Assembly: GCF_010645215.1 (NCBI RefSeq) | Contig: NZ_JAAGNW010000009.1 | Coordinates: 50,216-89,138 of the forward strand | Origin: Burkholderia multivorans | GTDB lineage: Bacteria; Pseudomonadota; Gammaproteobacteria; Burkholderiales; Burkholderiaceae | Length of the DNA: 38,923 bases | Direction of reading: 5' to 3' | Shown here: piece by piece, positions 26,234 to 33,510 of the stretch | Position numbering within the stretch: the stretch's first letter is position 1 | Layout: each line of letters begins with the position of its first letter | Program-made: the position numbers and the translations under genes | The notes under the pieces: generated by a model | Databases searched by the model: none | Seen by the model: the letters and a program-made list of their open reading frames with translations, nothing else | What the model was told of the DNA's origin: nothing

Positions 26234-26261
26234 ATTCTAGGGAGCAGGGCGCGCGTGCAAA
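26234..26261 (-). promoter_or_regulatory. Candidate flgA promoter
   Basis: On the minus strand TTTGCA (26261-26256), 16 bases, TAGAAT (26239-26234), 33 bases ahead of the flgA start. Moderate sigma-70 match, in the flgA/flgB divergent region where FlhDC control is usual. By-eye call. Confidence 0.3.
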
Positions 26262-26403
26262 CGACGAACAGAGGGGGGCTTTCCCGGTTATTCGCGCGAT
26301 TGCCTCTTGCCTCGGCCACCTACTATCCGTGTCATGGAAAAAAGCCTCTTTGGCCGCCGCGCGGTGAAAGAGCACTGCCCTGCTTGAGACGGAGAGAGCC
26401 CCG

Positions 26404-26892
26404 ATGCTGGACCAACTCGAGGCTGCTTTTGCCTTCGGCCGCGAGGCGCTCGACGTGCGCGCCTACCGCCAGGAGCTGCTGTCGTCGAACATCGCGAACG
26501 CCGATACCCCCGGGTATCAGGCCCGCGACGTCGACTTCGCGTCGACGCTGTCGCGCGCGCTGCGCAAGGACGGGGGCGGCGCCACGGCCGGCAATGCCGC
26601 GCAGCTGCAACTCGCGCAGCCGGCCGGCGTGACGACCGGGATGGCGCTGGCGGCGACCGCGGCGGGCCACATGGCCGGCAACGCGAAGCTGATCCCGACG
26701 GGCGGCCCGAGCGACGACTACGGGCGTGCGCAGTACCGGAACCCGCGCCAGCCCTCGCTCGACGGCAACACCGTCGATCCCGACATGGAGCGCGTGCAGT
26801 TCGCGGACAACGCGCTGCACTACCAGACCGGCCTGACCGTGATGACGCAGCAGATCAAGTCGATGCTCGCGGCGATCTCGTCGGGCAACTGA
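26404..26892 (+). CDS. flgB: Flagellar proximal rod protein FlgB
   Basis: This 162-aa rod protein has the axial-family N-terminus: AFGREALDVRAYRQELLSSNIANADTPGYQARDVDF, with the SSNIANADTPGY signature at about 29-40. The C-terminal DGNTVDPDMERVQFADNALHYQTG and LTVMTQQIKSMLAAI form the second half of the D0 coiled coil. The middle has an Ala/Thr-rich insertion. It is first in flgBCDEF; GGAGAGAG lies a few bases upstream of ATG 26404. Confidence 0.93.
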   Translation: MLDQLEAAFAFGREALDVRAYRQELLSSNIANADTPGYQARDVDFASTLSRALRKDGGGATAGNAAQLQLAQPAGVTTGMALAATAAGHMAGNAKLIPTGGPSDDYGRAQYRNPRQPSLDGNTVDPDMERVQFADNALHYQTGLTVMTQQIKSMLAAISSGN

Positions 26893-26952
26893 GCGATGCC
26901 GTCGCACCGCCCGGAACCTTTCAGTCAGCACGCCACGCATTAAGGAGCACGC

Positions 26953-27378
26953 ATGCCTTCGTTGATGAATATCTTCGACGTCGCCGGATCGGCGAGGTCG
27001 GCCCAGTCCCAGCGTCTGAACGTGACCGCGTCGAACCTTGCCAACGCGGACAGCGTGACGGGCCCCGACGGCAAGCCCTACAAGGCGAAGCAGGTGGTGT
27101 TCGCGGCCGATCCCGTCGGCGGCGCGCGCACCCGCTCGGGACAGGGCGTGGGCGGCGTGAAGGTGACGCAGGTGATCGACGATCCGTCGCCGATGAAGCG
27201 CACCTACGATCCGTCGAACCCCGCCGCCGGCGAGGACGGCTACGTCGAGATGCCGAACGTCGACCCGGTGCAGGAGATGGTCAACATGATTTCGGCGTCG
27301 CGCTCGTACCAGGCCAACGTCGAGACGCTCAACACGGCGAAGCAGCTGATGCTGAAGACGCTGACGATCGGTTCCTGA
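26953..27378 (+). CDS. flgC: Flagellar rod protein FlgC
   Basis: This 141-aa protein has [44 protein letters not shown], carrying the ASNLANADS axial signature. The C-terminus is [42 protein letters not shown], the standard FlgC ending. It forms the proximal rod with FlgB and FlgF. AAGGAGCAC precedes ATG 26953. It lies 60 bases after flgB and 31 bases before flgD. Confidence 0.93.
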   Translation: MPSLMNIFDVAGSARSAQSQRLNVTASNLANADSVTGPDGKPYKAKQVVFAADPVGGARTRSGQGVGGVKVTQVIDDPSPMKRTYDPSNPAAGEDGYVEMPNVDPVQEMVNMISASRSYQANVETLNTAKQLMLKTLTIGS

Positions 27379-27409
27379 ACCGCAAAATTCTTGTGAAGGT
27401 GCATCGAAC

Positions 27410-28249
27410 ATGACTTCCACCATCGGCAGCAACGGCACGACGATCGGCGCGATCCCGCTCGATACGATGAGCTCGAACGGCGGCGGCTCGACGTCGAGCC
27501 TCAGCACGAGCACCAGCACGGGCGTGAGCACGAGCAGCAGCCTGTCGACCACCTCGGCGGCCGACCTGCAGACCACCTTCCTGAAGCTGCTCGTCACGCA
27601 GCTGCAGAACCAGGATCCGACCAGCCCGGTCGACAGCTCGCAGATGACCTCGCAGCTCGCGCAGATCAACACCGTGAGCGGCATCGCGCAGCTGAATTCG
27701 TCGCTGACCTCGCTGTCGACCCAGCTGACGGCGGGCCAGCAGACCCAGGCCGCGCTGCTGATCGGCTCGAACGTGCTGGCTCCCGGCAACACCGTGCCGG
27801 TCAAGGGCGGCACGGCGTCGCCGTTCGGCGTGCAGCTCCCGACCGCGGTGTCGAACCTGACCATCACCGTGACCAACTCGGCGGGCACGGTGGTCAACAC
27901 GATCAACGCGAAGCAGCAGGCGGCCGGCACCGTGCCGTTCAACTGGAAGCCGACCGACGCCGCGGGCAATCCGCTGCCGGACGGCACCTACACGATCAGC
28001 GCGAGCTACACCGACTCGACCGGCAAGCAGTACTCGCCGACCACGCTGTCGGCCGCGCAGGTGCTGAGCGTGGTCAAGCAGGCGGACGGCACCCCGGGGC
28101 TCGTGCTGTCGAACGGCTCGACCGTCGGCCTGAGCCAGGTGGGCGCGATTTTCCCGAGCACGGCGAGTACGCCGAGCACGTCGGTCAGCACGTCGACCAG
28201 CGCCTCGACCGCGTCGACCAGCACGCCGTCCACGTCTTCATCCAACTGA
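27410..28249 (+). CDS. flgD: Flagellar hook assembly scaffold FlgD, Ser/Thr-rich ends
   Basis: This 279-aa hook cap caps growing FlgE. The conserved N-terminal part DLQTTFLKLLVTQLQNQDPTSPVDSSQMTSQLAQINTVSGI is at about residues 52-92. A FlgD Ig-like/tudor region follows (VTNSAGTVVNTI, GTVPFNWKPTDAAGNPLPDGTYTISAS). Both ends are low complexity: residues about 23-48 and the last ~33 residues are almost only Ser, Thr and Ala. FlgD normally has a shorter C-terminus (E. coli 231 aa). It is in operon with flgC and flgE. Confidence 0.92.
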   Translation: MTSTIGSNGTTIGAIPLDTMSSNGGGSTSSLSTSTSTGVSTSSSLSTTSAADLQTTFLKLLVTQLQNQDPTSPVDSSQMTSQLAQINTVSGIAQLNSSLTSLSTQLTAGQQTQAALLIGSNVLAPGNTVPVKGGTASPFGVQLPTAVSNLTITVTNSAGTVVNTINAKQQAAGTVPFNWKPTDAAGNPLPDGTYTISASYTDSTGKQYSPTTLSAAQVLSVVKQADGTPGLVLSNGSTVGLSQVGAIFPSTASTPSTSVSTSTSASTASTSTPSTSSSN

Positions 28250-28276
28250 TCCAGCATTCACGGCACGGAGCACGAA

Positions 28277-29524
28277 ATGGGCTATCAACAAGGTCTGAGC
28301 GGCTTGGCAGGCGCGTCGAGCGACCTCGACGTGATCGGCAACAACATCGCGAATGCGAACACGGTCGGTTTCAAGGCCAGCCAGGCGGAGTTCGCCGACA
28401 TGTACGCGAATTCGATCGCGTCGGCGGTCAACAACCAGATCGGCATCGGCACGATGATGTCGTCGGTGCAGCAGCAGTTCACGCAGGGCACCATCACGTC
28501 GAGCAACTCGACGCTGAACGTCGCGATCAACGGTAACGGCTTCTTCCAGATGTCGAACAACGGCGCGATCACGTATTCGCGCGACGGCACGTTCCAGCGC
28601 GACAAGAACGGCAACATCGTCAACTCGCAGGGCATGAACGTGATGGGCTACGCGGCCAACGCGAACGGCGTGATCAACACGGCCGCGACCGTGCCGCTGC
28701 AGGCGCCGACCACCAACATCGCGCCCCAGGCGACCGCCAACATCAATGCGCAGTTCAACCTGAACTCGCAGGATGCGGTGCCGACCAACACGCCGTTCAA
28801 TCCGAGCGATCTCACGACGTTCAACTACAACACCTCGGTCCAGGTGTACGACACGCTGGGCGGCACGCAGACGGTCAACATGTACTTCGTGAAGAGCGCG
28901 GCGCCGGCCGGCACCTGGCAGGCCTACGCGGGCGTGTCGGGCCAGACGCCGACCAACCTCGGCACGATCAGCTTCAACACGTCGGGCCAGATCACCGGCA
29001 CGACCACGGGCACGCCGCCCGTGCCGACCGCGAGCGTCGGCCAGTTCGCGTTCACGATCCCGAACACGACGGGCGGCGCGAACCCGCAGAACCTGACGCT
29101 GAACCTGACGGGCACGACCCAGTACGGCGGCCAGGACGGCGTCAACAACCTCGCGCAGGACGGTTTCGCGAGCGGCACGCTGACCACCTTCACGATCGGC
29201 GCGGACGGCAAGCTGACGGGCAACTACTCGAACGGCCAGACCGCGACGCTCGGCCAGATCGTGCTCGCGAACTTCAACAACCCGAACGGGCTCGTGAGCA
29301 TCGGCGGCAACCAGTACATCGAGACCGCGCAATCGGGCGTGCCGCAGATCTCGGCGCCGGGCAGCACCAACCACGGCACGCTGCAGGGCAGCTCGCTCGA
29401 GAACTCGAACGTCGACCTGACGAGCGAGCTGGTGAACCTGATCACCGCGCAGCGCAACTACCAGGCCAACGCGCAGACGATCAAGACCCAGCAGACGGTC
29501 GACCAGACGCTGATCAACCTCTGA
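28277..29524 (+). CDS. flgE: Flagellar hook protein FlgE
   Basis: This 415-aa hook subunit begins MGYQQGLSGLAGASSDLDVIGNNIANANTVGFKASQ, with the GNNIANANTVGFK signature. INGNGFFQMSNNGAITYSRDGTFQRDKNGNIV lies near 90-120. It ends LENSNVDLTSELVNLITAQRNYQANAQTIKTQQTVDQTLINL, a complete D0 C-terminus. Length agrees with Burkholderia FlgE (about 400-420). The gene is intact, in contrast to flgF behind it. Ribosome binding site GGAG precedes the start by about 9 bases. Confidence 0.94.
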   Translation: MGYQQGLSGLAGASSDLDVIGNNIANANTVGFKASQAEFADMYANSIASAVNNQIGIGTMMSSVQQQFTQGTITSSNSTLNVAINGNGFFQMSNNGAITYSRDGTFQRDKNGNIVNSQGMNVMGYAANANGVINTAATVPLQAPTTNIAPQATANINAQFNLNSQDAVPTNTPFNPSDLTTFNYNTSVQVYDTLGGTQTVNMYFVKSAAPAGTWQAYAGVSGQTPTNLGTISFNTSGQITGTTTGTPPVPTASVGQFAFTIPNTTGGANPQNLTLNLTGTTQYGGQDGVNNLAQDGFASGTLTTFTIGADGKLTGNYSNGQTATLGQIVLANFNNPNGLVSIGGNQYIETAQSGVPQISAPGSTNHGTLQGSSLENSNVDLTSELVNLITAQRNYQANAQTIKTQQTVDQTLINL

Positions 29525-29543
29525 ACGCGGACCACAGCGAGCC

Positions 29544-30032
29544 ATGGACCGACTGATCTATACGGCGATGACGGGCGCGACGCAGTCGCTCGAACAGCAG
29601 GCCATCGTCGCGAACAATCTCGCGAACGTGTCGACGACCGGCTTTCGCGCGCAGCTCGCGACGTTCCGCGCGGTGCCGATGAACTTCGGCACGGGCGGCG
29701 CGGTCGACCCGCAGACCACCCGCACCTACGTGCTGTCGTCGACGCCGGGCGCGGACTACACCCCGGGGCCGATCACCCGCACCGGCAACCCGCTCGACGT
29801 CGCGGTGCAGGGCCCGGGCTGGATGTCCGTGCAGCTGCCGGACGGCAGCGAGGGCTATACCCGCGCGGGCAACCTGCATCTCGACGAGAACGGTCAGCTG
29901 ATGACCGCGAGCAACCTGCCGGTGGTCGGCAACGGCGGCCCGATCTCGGTGCCGCCGAACGCGCAGATCACGATCGGCAAGGACGGCACCGTGTCGGCGC
30001 TGATGCCGGGCGATCCGCCGACCGCGGTCGCG
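29544..30032 (+). pseudogene. flgF: Truncated flgF (proximal rod), lost at a rearrangement joint
   Basis: Residues 1-163 are FlgF: MDRLIYTAMTGATQSLEQQA, NNLANVSTTGFRAQLATF, TRTGNPLDVAVQGPGWMSV, GYTRAGNLHLDENGQL, and up to ALMPGDPPTAVA. After about 30032 the reading frame enters antisense sequence of a chemotaxis receptor and by chance stays open to 30299 (251 aa in total, close to a normal FlgF). The missing part holds the C-terminal D0 helix with its EGSNVNP-type motif, needed to pack in the rod, so function is very unlikely. flgG and later rod/ring genes, normally next, are absent from this window. Confidence 0.88.
30019..30030. repeat. 12-bp perfect palindrome at the flgF/MCP joint
   Basis: CGACCGCGGTCG reads the same on both strands and sits where FlgF homology (TAVA codons) and receptor homology (SATA codons on the minus strand) meet or overlap. 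It may be the microhomology used for the join. It is short and GC-rich, so chance is also possible. Confidence 0.5.
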
Positions 30033-30865
30033 CTGCTGCCGCAGCCGTCGCGCACGCGGCTGACGATGCCGGTCAGGCGCTCGTTCATGATGTTGAGGGC
30101 GTCGAGCAGGTCGCGGGTCTCGTCGCGGCCGTGCACGACGACCTCGCTGCGCAGGTCGCCCTCCGCGACCGTGCGCGCGACCCGCACCGCCTCGCCGATC
30201 GGCCCGGTGATCGAGCGGGTGATCCACATCCCCGCGACGATCGCGAGCGCGATCGCGGCCGCGCAGATCGCGAGCAGCAGGTTGCGCTCGTACATGTAAC
30301 GGTCGGTGAAGTCCTGCGCGATCGCCATCTCGCGCTCGTGCGTGTAGTTGGCATAGGCGTTGGTGGCCTGGATCAGCGCGACGAGCAGCGGACGGCACTT
30401 GGCGTCGATCTCCGCGATCGCGGCGTCGCGATTGCCGGCGAGCGCGGCGTTGACGATTTCGAGCGCGACCGGGCCGTAGCTGGCTTCGACGCGGTTGATA
30501 TCGGCGACCAGCGCGCGGGCGCGGTCGGTTGTATCGGCGGCATTGGCCATCATCGCGTTCAGGTTGCCGAGCTGTGTCTGCACGTCGGCATGCGCGCGCT
30601 GTACGTCGGCTTTCTCGAGCTCGACGTCCTCGGGGCGGGTCACGAGCACCAGGTTGCGGGCGGCGATCGCCCGCCGGTCGACCGCCATGCGGACCTGTGC
30701 GGCCAGGTTCGCGCGCGCGTTGATGCCCTGCGCATAGCGGTTGAACGCGTCGTTCGATTCGGACAGCGCCCTCAGCGACATGCCGGAGACGATCGCGACG
30801 ATCGCCGCCAGCACGCCGAAACCACCGAGGAGTTTGATCCTGATGGTCACCCGAAATGATTTCAT
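30020..30865 (-). pseudogene. Truncated methyl-accepting chemotaxis protein (5' part only)
   Basis: From ATG 30865 about 281 native residues remain: TM1 (about 11-30), a four-helix-bundle-like periplasmic sensor (NAMMANAADTTDRARAL, ATNAYANYTHEREMAI), TM2 (about 195-215) and a HAMP domain (SITGPIGEAVRVARTVAEGDL, then LNIMNERLTGIVSRVRDG). The methylation helices and the CheA/CheW-contacting tip are gone; the frame instead runs into antisense flgF and stops at 29894. A FliA-type promoter and AAGGGG ribosome binding site are kept upstream, so the stump may still be made. Signalling is not possible without the lost domain. Confidence 0.87.
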
Positions 30866-30934
30866 CGTTTGCCCCTTGCAAGGAAGACAGCGCGTGGTGA
30901 ATGACTCGCGACGGAACCCCATGTCGTGCGTGAA

Positions 30935-30961
30935 TTAACGGGGTGAATGGACTTTTCTTTA
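30935..30961 (-). promoter_or_regulatory. Sigma-28 (FliA) promoter of truncated MCP
   Basis: Minus-strand reading: TAAAGAAA (30961-30954), 11 bases, CCCGTTAA (30942-30935); compare TAAAGTTT-N11-GCCGATAA. Position about 70 bases ahead of the MCP ATG fits a chemoreceptor gene of the flagellar regulon. Confidence 0.65.
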
Positions 30962-30965
30962 GCCT

Positions 30966-31525
30966 TATAAACCCTAGTTTTGGGAAACGTGAAAATCTTT
31001 TTTGATTCAAATAAACAAATTATTTATTGGTTGACTTAACTAAATTTAACTGACTTTCGTGGTGCTTTCGATTGCAGGGCGAAAAGATCGAGAGGCTTGA
31101 TGGGCGGGGCCGGTATGGGGTTTTAGTGTGTGCGACGATCGAATCGACGGGTTCGTTGAAGTGTTCCGCATGGAATTCGGCAGCAAAGAATTTCCTTTTT
31201 ATTAATGATCCATATCCTTCATGGTTGAATTTTATCGAGGAAATGGCGCGGAAATAAGCGTGCAAATAAGCCGGGGGCGGGCGGCCGTCTCGATATCAGG
31301 TTAATAGGGCTCGGGCCGAACCGGCGGCGTGAAGTCGGCGCGAACGGCTAGGCGAGCCGACGGGCGGCTTACGTCGAGGTATACGTCAGCCGACCGGTGA
31401 AGCGCGACGAGGGCGCGACCCGGCTCGCGGCCGAAATCGTGCCGGCGCGGCATTGGCCGGATGCGGAGCGTGGAAACGGCGGCGCCGGCTGGACGACACG
31501 CCCCGTGAGCCTCCCGCGCGGTACC
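30966..31525. other. Gene-free gap, AT-rich part then GC-rich part
   Basis: 30966-31260 is clearly AT-rich against the rest of the window, with short open frames that have atypical codon use and no recognisable homology. 31265-31525 returns to high GC, with no gene that I can support. No insertion sequence ends, tRNA or convincing terminator were seen. The drop in GC fits either a promoter/junction zone or a scar of transfer. Confidence 0.45.
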
Positions 31526-32272
31526 TTATTCCGCCCCCGCGTAGAGCCGATACAAGCGTTCGCCTTGCCGGTCGCACAGATCGAGCGGCCGCGGGCTGCG
31601 GCCGCGCAGCCAAAGCAGCCGCCAGCCGCCGCTCGCATCAGGCAACAGGCCGCCGAAGCGGAACCCGCCGCGCGTCAACGCGGGCACGTGCGCCAGATTT
31701 TCCGCCGTGGCCGGCAGGCTCAGGTCGAGCAACGAGCGGGCCGGGAGCGCGGCGATTTCGGCCAGCAGGGCGTCGTTTGCGCGTGACGCCTCCAGGACGA
31801 CCCGCAAGCCGTCCTGCGTCACGCTGAAGTCTTCCGCGGCGGGGTGCGGCGCCGGCGGCGCCTCGCCGAAGGCCGCGCGCAGGCCGTCCAGCCATTCGTG
31901 CCAGTGCGCCGGCCAGTCGAGCCGGGGCAGCGGCCACGCGCGCAACGGCAGGCACCCGACGACGATGCTCTCCCGTTCCGCTCGCCCGAACGGCGATTCG
32001 ACGTAGTCGATCAGCAGCGCCGTACTGCGGAAATCGAGCGCCAGCGCGACATGCTGGCTGCGCGGATGCGAGCAGACCTGCTTGATCGTCATCATCCCGA
32101 CGCCGAGTTGCCCCGCCGTCGCGCGCAGATGGCGGGCGAGCCGGCGCGCGATGCGTTGACCACGGGCGTCCGGATGCACGGCGTTCAACGCCAGCTCCGC
32201 GAGCCCGGGCTGCGCCGCGCGATGCACCCGATAGTCGCGCACCGACGCCTTCAACGGATCGGCCTCGCTCAT
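31526..32272 (-). CDS. GNAT-like protein, apparently lacking an N-terminal domain
   Basis: This 248-aa protein is the last gene of the lux-like operon. Residues about 26-95 look like the second half of a GNAT fold: LAELALNAVHPDARGQRIARRLARHL (motif A region), then KQVCSHPRSQHVALALDFRSTALLIDYV and ERESIVVGCLPL. These pieces resemble proteins in which a GNAT domain follows an anti-sigma-factor-like ATPase domain. Here only about 25 residues precede motif A, so the ATPase domain and the first GNAT strands are missing. The acetyl-CoA loop is degenerate (RGQRIA instead of RGxGIA). The C-terminal part ends GGWRLLWLRGR and may be a second half-GNAT. ATG 32272 overlaps the upstream gene by 4 bases. 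Acyltransferase activity is doubtful. Confidence 0.6.
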   Translation of the reverse strand: MSEADPLKASVRDYRVHRAAQPGLAELALNAVHPDARGQRIARRLARHLRATAGQLGVGMMTIKQVCSHPRSQHVALALDFRSTALLIDYVESPFGRAERESIVVGCLPLRAWPLPRLDWPAHWHEWLDGLRAAFGEAPPAPHPAAEDFSVTQDGLRVVLEASRANDALLAEIAALPARSLLDLSLPATAENLAHVPALTRGGFRFGGLLPDASGGWRLLWLRGRSPRPLDLCDRQGERLYRLYAGAE

Positions 32273-33480
32273 TGCCGGGCCTCCGCCTGTGCGTAGTCGC
32301 GCCGGTCCACGATGCGCAGCAGCTTGCCCGAGCGCGGGTGGGTGAGCATGTGCTTCAGCGGCGTCTGCCGCAGCGTCACGCGGACTTGCCGTTCGGCGCA
32401 CTGTTGCGCGATCGCCGGCTGGGCGGCGAGCACCTCGGCGCGGATCCGCGCGAGATCCAGCGGCGCGCGCGCGGCGAGCAGGAAGGTCAGGCAATCCGCG
32501 CCGTCGGTGCGGGACAGCTCCAGCTGCCAGCCCAGCAGCGCGCCCGCTGCGTCGAGCGTGCGCCCGAGCGTGTCCGGAAACAAGGACAGCGTGCCGACGC
32601 GAATCCGATGGGCTTGCGCGGCGCGTCCCAGCAGCGCGAACTTGCGCGCGGGGCCCGGCGGTTCGCGCCAGCACGCGAGATCGCCGCTCGGATAACGGAT
32701 CACGGGCATCAGCCGGCGCTGCAGGTTGGTGACCAGCAGGCGGCCCGGGCGCCCGGTTTCGTCGATCCGGCGATGCTCGCCATGGCCGCAAGCGGGATCG
32801 GCATAACCGATCAGGCCCGCGTCGACGCTCGCGCAGCCCACCGACCCGAAGCGGGCGCGCGGCAGCACCTGCGCGAGCAGCGCGATCTGCTCGTCGAACA
32901 GGCTTTCGCCGCCGTAGAGCACGGTCCGCACGTCCGGCAAGGCCTGGCCCTGCGCCGCGAGGTGATGGGCGAAACGCAGCAGTTGCGCCGGCACGCCGGC
33001 CAGGACGTTGATGCGGTGCTGGCGAATCGCGGCCGCCAGCACGTCGTGGTCGACCTGGCAGGTGAACGGGTATTCGACGATGGCCACCGGCGCATGCGAC
33101 AGGGCGCCGTGGATGAACAGCAGGCTGGTGTAGAGGTCGCCCGCGAAGAACAGATTGGCGACGCGGTCGCCGTCGCGCAGCTGGTGCGCGAGGCCCGCGC
33201 CGAACGCCTGTACGAACGCGCGCCATTCGGCGCGGCTGAACACCGACAGCTTGCCGTCGCCGGTGGAGCCGCCCGTCTTGAACACATGGGCGTCGTTCAG
33301 CGCGGCGCTCAGCACGGGCCAGCGCGTCAGGTCCTGGGAATCGCGCCAGTAGTCGGCGGGATCGGTCGGCGGCAGGTCGGCCAGCCGCCAGCCGTGCGTG
33401 GGCAGCGCGCGGTACAGCGCGCGATAGTGCGGCGAATGCGCGCGCGCATGCTCGACGAGGGGGAGAAGGCGTGGATGCAT
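32269..33480 (-). CDS. Stand-alone PaaK/CoF synthetase-like adenylating enzyme
   Basis: This 403-aa ANL-superfamily protein has an ATP-binding loop FKTGGSTGDGKLS (residues about 67-79), NLFFAGDLYTSLLFIHGAL, VLAGVPAQLLRFA, LYGGESL, a cofactor-contacting FGSVGCASVDAGLIGY, and the acyl-adenylate strand PVIRYPSGDLACW. A C-terminal lid ends with LKHMLTHPRSGKLLRIV, holding a probable catalytic-lid Lys. Length and layout are close to PaaK-like and EhpF-like proteins, smaller than standard acyl-CoA ligases. It probably activates a carboxylic acid as acyl-AMP; the substrate is unknown. It lies 30 bases after the LuxC fusion gene and overlaps the next gene by 4 bases. Confidence 0.78.
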   Translation of the reverse strand: MHPRLLPLVEHARAHSPHYRALYRALPTHGWRLADLPPTDPADYWRDSQDLTRWPVLSAALNDAHVFKTGGSTGDGKLSVFSRAEWRAFVQAFGAGLAHQLRDGDRVANLFFAGDLYTSLLFIHGALSHAPVAIVEYPFTCQVDHDVLAAAIRQHRINVLAGVPAQLLRFAHHLAAQGQALPDVRTVLYGGESLFDEQIALLAQVLPRARFGSVGCASVDAGLIGYADPACGHGEHRRIDETGRPGRLLVTNLQRRLMPVIRYPSGDLACWREPPGPARKFALLGRAAQAHRIRVGTLSLFPDTLGRTLDAAGALLGWQLELSRTDGADCLTFLLAARAPLDLARIRAEVLAAQPAIAQQCAERQVRVTLRQTPLKHMLTHPRSGKLLRIVDRRDYAQAEARQ

Positions 33481-33510
33481 GGTGATGGATGATGAAGGGA
33501 CGACGGAGGC

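Noticed and set aside
27476-27545. Ser/Thr codon repeats in flgD as a phase-variable repeat tract
   Set aside because: The repeats are imperfect short codon runs inside a low-complexity region, not long uniform tracts likely to slip, and the frame is intact.
30019-30030. Palindrome as a site-specific recombinase site
   Set aside because: It is only 12 bp, very GC-rich, and has no integrase or invertase gene nearby. Microhomology is a simpler reading.
29544-30299. 251-codon open frame that looks like a full-length FlgF
   Set aside because: Only the first 163 residues resemble FlgF; the rest is the antisense of a chemoreceptor gene with a Ser/Arg-rich, non-FlgF sequence. The matching length is a coincidence.
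31020-31265. 81-codon minus-strand frame in the AT-rich gap
   Set aside because: No ribosome binding site, no recognisable motif, codon use unlike the neighbours. Not supportable as a gene.
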